Assembly: GCA_038326995.1 (NCBI GenBank)
Contig: JBBQKP010000064.1
Location: forward strand, 1 to 15,780
Reading direction: 5' to 3'
Length of the DNA stretch: 15,780 nt
Source of the DNA: JBBQKP01 sp038326995
GTDB lineage: Bacteria; Planctomycetota; Phycisphaerae; Tepidisphaerales; Tepidisphaeraceae
The notes beneath the pieces are model-generated. The model searched no databases and had not been told where the DNA came from. It saw only the letters and a list, made by a program, of their open reading frames with translations. Of this stretch, positions 1 through 6,872 are shown piece after piece. Each line of letters begins with the position of its first letter. The first letter of the stretch is position 1. The translations under genes were made by a program, and so were the position numbers.

Positions 1-5
1 AGATC

Positions 6-788
6 GTGACTCAGAGGCTAAACCGCTTTGATCTCCAAAAGCTGCGAACCGAACTCTTGCCGTTTAAACTCCATTACTTTCCCACGGTCGGCAGCACGCA
101 CGACCACTCACTCAAGCTTCGCGATCAGGGCAGATTGTTCGCGCCTTCGGTCGTGCTGACGTCGAAGCAGACCAAAGGCCGAGGTCGTGGCCAGAGCAAA
201 TGGCACAGCCCGCCCGGAGTGTTGACCGTCACGTTTTGTGTCAGCGCGCCAGAGCAGATGCCGCCTCAGCTCGTGCCGTTGGTCGCGGGGCTTTGCGTCG
301 CGGACACGGCAAGGCTGCTGGGCGCGGCGAGCGTGAAAATCAAATGGCCCAACGACTGCTGGCACTTCGATGAGATGGGCATCGCACGCAAGCTCGCGGG
401 CATTTTGTGCGAACGCCGCGGCGGGATGGATTTCATAGGCATCGGGCTGAACGTCAACCTCGATCCGAAAGAGCTCACCGCCGCCACGCGAACGCCCGTG
501 ACGAGCATCGCGAAGATCGCCGCGCCCATGTCGATGCCAGTACGAATGACCGACGCGCTGCTCGCGCTCGCCCGCGCGATCAATGCCCGGCTGATTCGCG
601 GCGACGCCCCCACTCCCCAGCGAACCATCAAAGAGTGCAGCGACCTCGACGCGCTGCGCGGCAAACGCATAATGGTCAACGACATTTCGGGAATCGCCTG
701 CGGTATCGACGCGGTCGGCAGGCTGCTCGTGAAAGACGATCGCGGCACGCTGCACAGAATCATTTCGGGCACGGTCCATCTCGCGTGA
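6..788 (+). CDS. birA: Biotin--[acetyl-CoA-carboxylase] ligase, monofunctional BirA type
   Basis: This enzyme activates biotin with ATP to biotinyl-AMP and transfers it to the lysine of the biotin carrier domain of acetyl-CoA carboxylase and related enzymes in the cytoplasm. The protein has 260 residues. The biotin/ATP-binding loop GRGRGQSKWHSPPG lies at 58-71, KWPND at 113-117, KLAGIL with the expected catalytic lysine at 129-134, and GIGLNVN at 145-151. A small SH3-like C-terminal domain runs from about 218 to 258. There is no N-terminal helix-turn-helix, so it should be a ligase only and not a repressor like E. coli BirA. The start is GTG at position 6. The catalytic domain begins at once, so the gene is probably complete, but any upstream alternative start lies outside the window. 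Its stop is 8 bp from the stop of the convergent DUF4058 gene. Confidence 0.9.
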   Translation: MTQRLNRFDLQKLRTELLPFKLHYFPTVGSTHDHSLKLRDQGRLFAPSVVLTSKQTKGRGRGQSKWHSPPGVLTVTFCVSAPEQMPPQLVPLVAGLCVADTARLLGAASVKIKWPNDCWHFDEMGIARKLAGILCERRGGMDFIGIGLNVNLDPKELTAATRTPVTSIAKIAAPMSMPVRMTDALLALARAINARLIRGDAPTPQRTIKECSDLDALRGKRIMVNDISGIACGIDAVGRLLVKDDRGTLHRIISGTVHLA

Positions 789-796
789 TTGTGGCA

Positions 797-1609
797 TCAG
801 GCCCCGCCTGTCGCGCGAGGTTTGACACGCTGCTCCGCAAACCATGCGGCCTCCACTTTTCCAAACGGCGGATCACATGGCACGTCGTAATTAAGTTTGT
901 GATATCGACCCATCACGTAGATTCGGTCGAGCAGTTTCTGCAGATCGATTTTCGGCACGACGTCGCCGCGCCGAAGCGGGATTTCGATGACCGGCAATCG
1001 GGCGGAAAGTGGGATCGGGTAGAGCAGCAATTTGCCGCCGGTGGTGACGACGGTCACTCGGTACGTCGTCTGCTGACTTCGCTCTGGTCGATGCGGGCCG
1101 ATCATGTTGAGCCAGTTGCCCGTTCGCAGAAGGTCGATTTCTACGAGGTTGGTCTGGCTCTTGAGGAAGCGCTCTCGCTTTTCGAGATACTCCTTCAAAC
1201 CCTTGCCGGGAATTTTGTTGTGCGGGCTGACGATTTCGATCGCGGTGATGACGCGATTGCCTGCGGAGTCGTAAATGATGATCGACTTCTGTCGAATTGG
1301 GTCGGCGGCTAAAACGATCGGCAGATCAGCGGTCAACTTTGCGGACTCTGGTTCGACCACAGTGGCGACCACAATGGCGACGCCTCCGCCGGACCGATTC
1401 CAGTCCGATGTCGCAACCACCGCCAGGTCGGGCCTGCGCAGTTCGCGAACATCATCTTCTTCAATGTAAATTGATTCTTCGAGACGCGCGGTGAGGTCGT
1501 CGGTCAACTGCGGCTGTAGCTCGTCCGCAATGTAACTGGCGATGCGTGTGTGCACATCACTCCAGTGCTGTTCTAGGTACGGATCCATGCCTGGAAATGG
1601 ACTTGGCAT
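797..1609 (-). CDS. DUF4058 family protein, function unknown
   Basis: A protein of about 270 residues. I recognise the N-terminus MPSPFPGMDPYLEQ as the hallmark opening of DUF4058 proteins, found in planctomycetes and cyanobacteria, often in several copies per genome. No biochemical role is established for the family to my knowledge. I chose the ATG at 1609 because this motif begins there; the reading frame stays open to 1660 but that extension has no family character. The body holds mixed strand/helix segments (IVSPHNK and a charged helix containing EKRERFLK) that resemble nuclease-like folds, but I see no firm catalytic motif. No signal peptide or membrane segment is visible. There is no SD; a TATACT hexamer on the minus strand (1621-1616) lies 6 nt before the ATG, which suggests a leaderless mRNA. 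A 12-bp imperfect repeat encodes the VAIV/VATV stretch near 1363-1390. Confidence 0.85.
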   Translation of the reverse strand: MPSPFPGMDPYLEQHWSDVHTRIASYIADELQPQLTDDLTARLEESIYIEEDDVRELRRPDLAVVATSDWNRSGGGVAIVVATVVEPESAKLTADLPIVLAADPIRQKSIIIYDSAGNRVITAIEIVSPHNKIPGKGLKEYLEKRERFLKSQTNLVEIDLLRTGNWLNMIGPHRPERSQQTTYRVTVVTTGGKLLLYPIPLSARLPVIEIPLRRGDVVPKIDLQKLLDRIYVMGRYHKLNYDVPCDPPFGKVEAAWFAEQRVKPRATGGA

Positions 1610-1656
1610 AATGAAAGTATAGCAGGAACCACACCGCATTGGAGCAGCCGAGTATC

Positions 1657-2457
1657 TCACGCAGCCCGGCGAATCGGACTGATTTGCAAAGCCTTTTCCA
1701 CTCGCCTTGCCACACTGATCACCGACAAGCCGAACGGCAAACTCACGCGGCCCAGCAGGTGCCGCTCGCTCGCGAAAATCTCCCGCATCAAAGCGTTCAC
1801 AGGCGCGGCCGGCACTTCCACGTCGCTCTGCCCCGCGCGCAATGGGAAAAGTTTCTGCTTCAGTCGCTGAGCCACGGCCAGGCCGAATAAAAACGTGTTC
1901 GCGTAGCTCGACACTTCAGCCGAAAGTTCATCTGAGAGTTCATTCGTCTCGAACAACGATTGAAATGATTTTCGCGTGTATCGGCGATAATGATGGTGAT
2001 GCTGGTCGCGCGTCGTCCAGAGCCACTGATACGCGGGCGAGGTGCAGATCATCACCCCGCCGGGCCGAAGCAAACGCGCGGCCGCTCTGACGGAGTCGGC
2101 GTCGCGCTCGACGTGCTCCAGCACATCCAGCATCAACACGGCGTCGAACGATCCGTCTTCGAACGGAATCGAATCGGGAAGAAAACCCTTCAGAACCGAT
2201 ACGCCGCGTTGCTTGCAGAAATCGATGGCAGAGTCCGACATGTCGAGCCCGACGACGTCATATTTGTCGGCCAAGCGAACGGCGGTCATGCCGCAACCAC
2301 AACCCAGGTCTGCGACGCGCGGACGAGCAGAATTTTGCAGTCCAACGCTTGATGCGAGATATCGATCAAGCAGCGATCTTGCCAGGCGGTGTCGGGCGGC
2401 GAACCACCAGTGGTCGCGCTCGGTTTCGAACATCTGTTGATACACGTCGTGGTCCAT
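1657..2457 (-). CDS. Class I SAM-dependent methyltransferase
   Basis: The 266-residue protein has a Rossmann-type methyltransferase core: motif I DLGCGCG at 50-56, the acidic LDMS at about 71-74, LPFEDGSFDAV-like motif at 97-107 and LDVLEHV at 110-116. It also has the N-terminal HWWFAARH and the basic HHYRRYT at 155-161, both typical of methyltransferases found beside polyprenyl-phosphate glycosyltransferases in surface-glycan clusters. The acceptor cannot be read from sequence; a lipid-linked sugar or quinone-like substrate is possible. Its start lies 92 bp inside the upstream glycosyltransferase gene, in another frame, so translation is probably coupled. An SD-like AGGGA lies 6 nt before the ATG. 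The N-terminus MDHDVYQQMF fits family starts, so I consider the overlap real. It ends 47 bp before the DUF4058 start. Confidence 0.85.
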   Translation of the reverse strand: MDHDVYQQMFETERDHWWFAARHRLARSLLDRYLASSVGLQNSARPRVADLGCGCGMTAVRLADKYDVVGLDMSDSAIDFCKQRGVSVLKGFLPDSIPFEDGSFDAVLMLDVLEHVERDADSVRAAARLLRPGGVMICTSPAYQWLWTTRDQHHHHYRRYTRKSFQSLFETNELSDELSAEVSSYANTFLFGLAVAQRLKQKLFPLRAGQSDVEVPAAPVNALMREIFASERHLLGRVSLPFGLSVISVARRVEKALQISPIRRAA

Positions 2458-3421
2458 CGCTTGTCCCTGTTAGTCGTGAAAGTCTCGTGTCGGCGGCGAT
2501 CAGATAAAGCGGACGGCGCTGCACCTGTCGATACGTGCGACCGACGTATTCGCCCAGAATTCCCAATACCAGGAGTTGCATCCCGCCCAGAAAAAACATG
2601 CCCGACGCCAGTGCCGCGTATCCCTGCATCGGCATGCCTAAAAAGAGTTTTTGAAAAACCACGATCGCCGCGATCGACATCGCAAGCGTCGTCACCACGA
2701 GCCCGGCATACGTCGCGATTCGCAGCGGCTTGACTGAGAAACCGAACGCCGCGTCGAGCGAAAGAAGCAGCAGCTTGAGCGGGTTGTACTTCGTAACGCC
2801 GTGCTCGCGTGCGGGGCGATCATAGAAAATTTGCGCCGTCGAAAATCCGGTCCACGCGACCAATCCGCGAACGAATCGGTCCGTCTCCCGGCACCTTCGC
2901 AGTGCATCCAACACCGACTTATCGATGAGCCTGAAATCGCCAGTGTCGGGCGGCATCTCCACCTCCGACAGTTGATTCATCAGGCGATAGAACAGCCAGC
3001 TCGTTGATTTTTTGAACACCGATTCGCCCGCGCGGGTTCGGCGCGTCGCGAAGACGATCTGGCTTCCGCCCTGCCATGATTCAAACATTTCAAAGATCGT
3101 TTCGGGCGGGTCCTGAAGGTCGGCGTCCATCAGCACACAGCAATCGCCCGTCGCACAATCCAGCCCTGCCGTGCTGGCGGATTCATGTCCGAAATTTCGG
3201 CTGAACTGCAAACCAATCACGCGCGAATCGAGTCGGGAAAGTCGGTCGATCTCCATCGCTGAGCCGTCCGTGCTGCCGTCGTCGACGAAGATCAATTCCA
3301 GATCCACGTCGAGCTTTTCCGCGACTTCAACCAGCCGTGCGTGAAGCGGCCCGAGGTTGTCGCGCTCGTCTAAAAGAGGCACGACCACCGACATGCGAAG
3401 TTTTGTTTGAACAGTTTCCAT
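2366..3421 (-). CDS. Family 2 glycosyltransferase, polyprenyl-phosphate sugar synthase type (GtrB/DPM1-like)
   Basis: Such enzymes move a sugar from a nucleotide-sugar to undecaprenyl phosphate at the inner membrane. From the ATG at 3421 the protein has 351 residues. It has a GT-A domain with SVVVPLLDER at 11-20, VDDGS at 46-50, the NFGHESAS segment at 76-83 and DADLQDP at 99-105 (metal/donor binding). The RETDRF motif is at 178-183. Two membrane helices lie at about 233-259 and 268-293, then EYVGRTY and RRPLYLI. The tail continues about 40 residues past the usual end, into the methyltransferase gene. The start is uncertain: the frame is open to an ATG at 3514, and another ATG at 3394 precedes SVVVP. 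The extra N-terminal part contains an exact 15-bp tandem duplication (3427-3456), which argues against it being conserved. Sugar specificity is unknown. Confidence 0.85.
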   Translation of the reverse strand: METVQTKLRMSVVVPLLDERDNLGPLHARLVEVAEKLDVDLELIFVDDGSTDGSAMEIDRLSRLDSRVIGLQFSRNFGHESASTAGLDCATGDCCVLMDADLQDPPETIFEMFESWQGGSQIVFATRRTRAGESVFKKSTSWLFYRLMNQLSEVEMPPDTGDFRLIDKSVLDALRRCRETDRFVRGLVAWTGFSTAQIFYDRPAREHGVTKYNPLKLLLLSLDAAFGFSVKPLRIATYAGLVVTTLAMSIAAIVVFQKLFLGMPMQGYAALASGMFFLGGMQLLVLGILGEYVGRTYRQVQRRPLYLIAADTRLSRLTGTSDGPRRVSTDVRNRARPLVVRRPTPPGKIAA

Positions 3422-3426
3422 ACAGT

Positions 3427-3456
3427 GCAGACCCTCACGATGCAGACCCTCACGAT
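3427..3456. repeat. Exact 15-bp tandem duplication before the glycosyltransferase
   Basis: The unit GCAGACCCTCACGAT occurs twice head to tail (3427-3441 and 3442-3456). If the glycosyltransferase starts at 3514 this encodes REGLH twice; if it starts at 3421 it lies in the 5' leader. Confidence 0.9.
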
Positions 3457-3652
3457 CCACGTCCATATTTTCGGCTTGAATTGATCGCAACTGCACACAC
3501 TCCTGTTCTGTCATAAATGTTTTCGGCGTTCACGTTGCATCCGATAACAGCGATATTGCGTCCGAATAATTCGAAAATCCACGATTTGCCCATGTTCTGA
3601 CTGAATTTGCACCATCCGGGCGTCGATTCTTTCTGTAACCGGAGATTTCCCT

Positions 3653-4150
3653 ATGCGACTTGTCAGCTACACCGACGAAAACGATCAGCAGTCAGACAAT
3701 CCCGTTGTCCTTGAAGGGCAGGTTCAAGCGAACGACTCGCTCGACTCCCGTCCGCTTCCTGCGGAAGACCCGAATTGGCCGCACGCGGTGGACATGATTT
3801 TATCCGCCCTCGATGCGGCGACATTTGGATTCGAATCCGACGCAAATCAGAACGAACGACGATCCTCCTTCCGTCGCTCCTATAGGCAGAACGCCACGAT
3901 CACGCTCCACAGCGACCCATCGGGTTCGCCCGGCTGGGAACTCTTCACCCGCGATTGCCACCCGCACGGCCTGGGTTTCATCACGCAGCACAACCTGCCA
4001 CTTGGTTACTCGGGCCTGATCGAACTCATCGACCCGGCCGGCAATGAGGTGAGCCTGCAGTGCACGATCATCCGTTGCCGCGAGGCTGCGACGGGCTGGT
4101 TCGAAGGCGCGGTTCGATTCGCTCGCAAGCAGGAAGCATTCGGCGCGTAG
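3653..4150 (+). CDS. PilZ domain protein
   Basis: The protein has 165 residues: a polar, probably disordered N-terminus (1-66) and a PilZ beta-barrel from about 69 to 157. PilZ domains usually bind cyclic di-GMP and relay it to motility, surface or secretion functions. The arginine-rich ERRSSFRRSYR at 68-78 supplies the RxxxR element. The second motif, normally [D/N]xSxxG, reads DCHPHG at 101-106, so the serine is replaced by histidine. Hydrophobic strands follow (GLGFI, GLIELIDPAG, CTIIRCR, WFEGAVRF). The start ATG has GGAG 8 nt upstream, one of the better SDs in the window. The gene is divergent from the glycosyltransferase and about 90 bp before gmhA. No output domain is fused, so any effector partner is unknown. 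Ligand binding is an inference from the family. Confidence 0.8.
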   Translation: MRLVSYTDENDQQSDNPVVLEGQVQANDSLDSRPLPAEDPNWPHAVDMILSALDAATFGFESDANQNERRSSFRRSYRQNATITLHSDPSGSPGWELFTRDCHPHGLGFITQHNLPLGYSGLIELIDPAGNEVSLQCTIIRCREAATGWFEGAVRFARKQEAFGA

Positions 4151-4240
4151 TGCATAGTAAGCCGTCTTTCTCATTCGATCTGACCGACATCCGAAGCTCG
4201 CCGATTGTTGACCGGCCGCGCGTCGCCTAATCTCCCGGAT

Positions 4241-4807
4241 ATGGACACCGCGACCGATTTGACCCTTTCCGTCCAGCAGTTGATGGACGTGTTGCCGTCG
4301 CTCGAGAAACTTTCTCCACAGCTCACCAGACTCGGCCGACATTTGCTGCACGGCTGGAACAACGGCAAGAAGCTGCTCGTCGCGGGCAACGGCGGAAGCG
4401 CCGCCGACGCGATGCACCTGGCCGAGGAACTCTCCGTTCGCTTCGTGAAGAACCGCAAAGCACTTGCCGCCATCGCCCTTTGCGATTCGTCCGCCATCAC
4501 CTGCGCGGGCAATGATTTCGGCTTCGACACCATCTTCAGCAGGCAAGTCGAAGCCCTGGCCAACCCCGGCGACACGCTGATCGTTTTCTCCACTTCGGGC
4601 AACAGCTCCAACCTCATTCGTGCCGTAAACGCCGGCCGAGACCGCGGGGCCACGACCTGTGCCTTCCTCGGCAAGGGTGGCGGGAAACTTGCCGGCGTGT
4701 GCGACATCGAATTGATTATCGAGAGCGACATCACCGCCCGTATTCAGGAGTGTCATAAAGTTCTGTTCCATTCGCTTTGTTCGTTCGTTGATCGCCATGT
4801 GGATTAG
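4241..4807 (+). CDS. gmhA: SIS-domain phosphoheptose isomerase (GmhA-like)
   Basis: GmhA converts sedoheptulose 7-phosphate to D-glycero-D-manno-heptose 7-phosphate, the first step to ADP-heptose for lipopolysaccharide core or glycoprotein sugars. From the ATG at 4241 the protein has 188 residues, close to the usual length. The sugar-phosphate loop AGNGGSAADAMHLAEEL lies at 48-64, NDFGFDTIFSRQVE at 91-104, and the second phosphate loop STSGNSSN at 117-124. By comparison with remembered E. coli GmhA, H59, E63, Q169 (in RIQE) and H177 match the zinc/catalytic residues H61, E65, Q172 and H180. DiaA or another SIS isomerase is a less likely alternative. The frame is open from a TTG at 4205; I prefer the ATG because family similarity begins near it. 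No clear SD is seen. Other heptose genes are absent from this window. Confidence 0.85.
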   Translation: MDTATDLTLSVQQLMDVLPSLEKLSPQLTRLGRHLLHGWNNGKKLLVAGNGGSAADAMHLAEELSVRFVKNRKALAAIALCDSSAITCAGNDFGFDTIFSRQVEALANPGDTLIVFSTSGNSSNLIRAVNAGRDRGATTCAFLGKGGGKLAGVCDIELIIESDITARIQECHKVLFHSLCSFVDRHVD

Positions 4808-4847
4808 CCGCGCGAAATTCGGCGGTTCGACACACTCGGCCCAGTTG

Positions 4848-4893
4848 ACGCCACCCGTTCACGCCACCCGTTCACGCCACCCGTTCACGCCAC
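4848..4893. repeat. 13-bp tandem array, three copies plus a partial fourth
   Basis: The unit ACGCCACCCGTTC is repeated exactly at 4848-4860, 4861-4873 and 4874-4886, followed by a partial copy ACGCCAC. It lies about 40 bp after the gmhA stop and is non-coding. Confidence 0.95.
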
Positions 4894-5173
4894 ACTTTTG
4901 CGCAATTTTGCACCGTTTCGCCGTGTCTAACCCACATTAAGCACCCGATTACCACCCTTTTTCACGACTCATTTTCTCACATACCTCGGCCCATCTCCCG
5001 GCCGCCGCTCACGTTACGCCGCTGTCGATCACCCCGGCCGAGTTTAAATGCGCACATTTGAGATCGCAGAAGTGCATGAGACCCACACGTTCACCGATTG
5101 TCTCCCATTGTTCATCAGCGCATCGCGCCGCGCGCGCAAACCCGAAGCGCGTTAAATCCCTCTACTCACCGCG

Positions 5174-5209
5174 GCGATCGGGTAGGCGATCGGGTAGGCG
5201 ATCGGGTAG
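5174..5209. repeat. 12-bp tandem array, three exact copies
   Basis: The unit GCGATCGGGTAG is repeated exactly three times. The final GTAG is also the first arm of the adjacent palindromic repeat, so the array may have grown from the edge of that element. Confidence 0.95.
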
Positions 5210-5272
5210 GGTGGGCTTCAGCCCACCGTCCTTTGACATGCAACAAACCGGTGGGTTGAAAACCCACCCTAC
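5206..5272. repeat. REP-like interrupted palindrome (GTAGGGTGGG...CCCACCCTAC)
   Basis: The element opens with GTAGGGTGGGCTTCAGCCCACCG and closes with CGGTGGGTTGAAAACCCACCCTAC-type sequence (5249-5272). Each half is itself a hairpin (GTGGGCT/AGCCCAC and GTGGGTT/AACCCAC), and the outer ends are inverted repeats of each other. This matches the architecture of palindromic REP/BIME-type repeats scattered in intergenic regions; I associate very similar sequences with planctomycete genomes. No RAYT (REP-associated transposase) gene is in the window. The last bases of the window (15768-15780) look like the start of another copy. Confidence 0.8.
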
Positions 5273-5323
5273 AAACTACAGCTCACCCGCGATGTCGAGT
5301 GTCCGCGAGTTATACGCCGCGCA

Positions 5324-5341
5324 CGCAGGCTGACGCCTGCG
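5324..5341. repeat. Short perfect hairpin CGCAGGC-TGAC-GCCTGCG
   Basis: A perfect 7-bp stem with a 4-base loop, 52 bp after the larger palindrome. Its GC-rich form and position suggest a second small REP-type element rather than a terminator, because no T-run follows on either strand. Confidence 0.7.
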
Positions 5342-5542
5342 GCGAAACGGTCTGGCGATGCGAACCCGAACCGCGGTGGTCGAGCGGCGCGCGATATCAG
5401 AGGGAAGTAAACGTGCCGCATCCTGAAATCTTCACGGACACTTACAGAAACCGCTTACGCAGAAACAACTAAGTTGGTGCGCGGTTCGTAAATTCGATTT
5501 TAGAAATCAGAGCGAAAGTCAGAATTTGCTGATCGACACGCT

Positions 5543-6673
5543 TCATTCCGCGTTGCCGGGGAATCGCGGGTCGAAGAATCGGCCGTTCTCACTGATTCGC
5601 TGGCCGTCGATTTCGATGTGCCCGCCCTGTCGGAGGTCGACGACCATATCCCAGTGCAGGCCGCTCTGGTTGGTGTTGCCGGTTTCCGGGTAGCCCGCTC
5701 CCAGTGCGAAGTGAACAGTCCCGCCAATTTTTTCGTCGAAGAGTGTGTTCTTGGTGTACCGCTTGATGCCGTAGTTCGTGCCGATGGCGCATTCACCAAG
5801 GAAGCGGCTTCCGCCGTCCATGTCGAGCATCTGGATGAGGAAATCCAGACCCTTGCTCGCCTGGGCGTCGACGACTTTTCCGCCCTTGAATGTGAGCTTC
5901 ACGCCGTCGACTTCGCGCCCCAGATGGACGGCCGGGAAGCTGAACGCGATCGTGCCCTCGACGCTCGATTCGACGGGGCCCGTGAAGACCTCGCCGTCGG
6001 GAAAATTTTCATGGCCGTCGCAGTTCACCCAGACCCGGTTCGCCAGGTTCATGCGAATGTCCGTTCCGTTGGCGGCGACGACGCGATATTCGGTTTTGCC
6101 TTGCAATAGCTCGATGAGTCTTTGCTGCGTTTCGCTGACGCGCTTCCACGATGCGACGGGGTCTGCGTGGTCGAGCAGGCCGGCATTGAAGACGAAATCT
6201 TCGTACTCGCTCAGGCTCATCTCCGCGTCCTGCGCGCAGGCGTTGGTGGGATACTGTGTGCCGACCCAGTTCAGTCGTTTGTCGGCGGCGCGCTTCATGA
6301 AGGTTTCAAAAATTCGCTTCCGCGCTTTTTGCGACATGGCCAGGCGCTTCGGATCGCAGTTGGTCATGCTCTTGGTGTTCTCTTCGGCCCACACGCCGAT
6401 GGAGCAATCGATCTGCTCGACCTCATAGAGTGCGATCGCGTGCTCGTACTGAAGCTGATCGTCGTTGCCGAGTCGAATGAGCGATTCCGTCCACTCCTCC
6501 GCACTCACGCGGACGATCGGATGAGCCCCGGCCTGCAGGACTTTGCGATACACCGCCGACACCAGGGGCAGGCCCGCGAGCGGACTGCTGATGCGCACGA
6601 GCTGGCCCGGCTTCACGTTTGCACTATATCCGACGAGCACGTCCGCAAGTTTTTCGATTCGAGAGTCGATCAT
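5543..6673 (-). CDS. M29 family metallo-aminopeptidase (AmpS/aminopeptidase T-like)
   Basis: Peptidase family M29 removes N-terminal residues from peptides with a two-metal centre, in the cytoplasm. The protein has 376 residues, slightly under the usual 400 or so. The N-terminal half (1-190) is the structural domain. The catalytic half shows the expected ligand series: E228 in FPDGEVFTGP, E294 in FLGECAIGTN, H321 in TVHFALG, and H340 and D342 in GLHWDMV. All metal-binding positions appear present, so it should be active. The GxGYPETGN.NQSGLHWD block is diagnostic. The ATG at 6673 lacks an SD; a TATAGT hexamer on the minus strand (6689-6684) lies 10 nt before it. The gene stands alone, with the repeat-rich gap downstream and zwf divergent upstream. 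A role in peptide turnover is inferred from the family. Confidence 0.9.
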   Translation of the reverse strand: MIDSRIEKLADVLVGYSANVKPGQLVRISSPLAGLPLVSAVYRKVLQAGAHPIVRVSAEEWTESLIRLGNDDQLQYEHAIALYEVEQIDCSIGVWAEENTKSMTNCDPKRLAMSQKARKRIFETFMKRAADKRLNWVGTQYPTNACAQDAEMSLSEYEDFVFNAGLLDHADPVASWKRVSETQQRLIELLQGKTEYRVVAANGTDIRMNLANRVWVNCDGHENFPDGEVFTGPVESSVEGTIAFSFPAVHLGREVDGVKLTFKGGKVVDAQASKGLDFLIQMLDMDGGSRFLGECAIGTNYGIKRYTKNTLFDEKIGGTVHFALGAGYPETGNTNQSGLHWDMVVDLRQGGHIEIDGQRISENGRFFDPRFPGNAE

Positions 6674-6872
6674 GATTTGACCAACTATAGCCTTGATGAG
6701 TTCGAAGCAGAATGATTGGCCGCACGGAGTGGATGATTGAACGGGTAACGCCGATTCAGTTCACACTGTCGTACGCCTGATCAGACAAAATTTGCAAAAG
6801 AGGCCGCTCATGATTCATTTTCGTCGTGCTCCGCTTTGCAACAGATCGGCAATGGAATAAATTGGCACGCAC

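Larger units (their letters stand above)
4808..5542. other. Long intergenic region rich in repeats
   Basis: I see no convincing protein gene in these 735 bp between gmhA and the M29 gene. It holds a 13-bp tandem array (4848-4893), a 12-bp tandem array (5174-5209), a large interrupted palindrome (5206-5272) and a short hairpin (5324-5341). A 91-codon plus-strand frame (5058-5333) runs through the repeats with an arginine/serine-rich composition unlike a real protein. A 19-codon frame starting GTG at 5413 after an SD-like GAGGG is the only other candidate. Confidence 0.7.

Noticed and set aside
407..1312. Plus-strand open frame (301 codons) over the end of birA and most of the DUF4058 gene
   Set aside because: Overlaps two real genes in other frames; its first part is extremely arginine-rich, typical of a shadow frame.
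3800..4798. Long minus-strand open frame (332 codons) across the PilZ and gmhA genes
   Set aside because: It is antisense to two recognisable genes, has no family features and spans their intergenic gap; GC-rich DNA commonly leaves such frames open.
4808..5542. Mobile element or decayed transposase in the long gap
   Set aside because: No transposase fragment, terminal inverted repeat pair with target duplication, or integrase was found; only tandem and REP-like repeats are visible.
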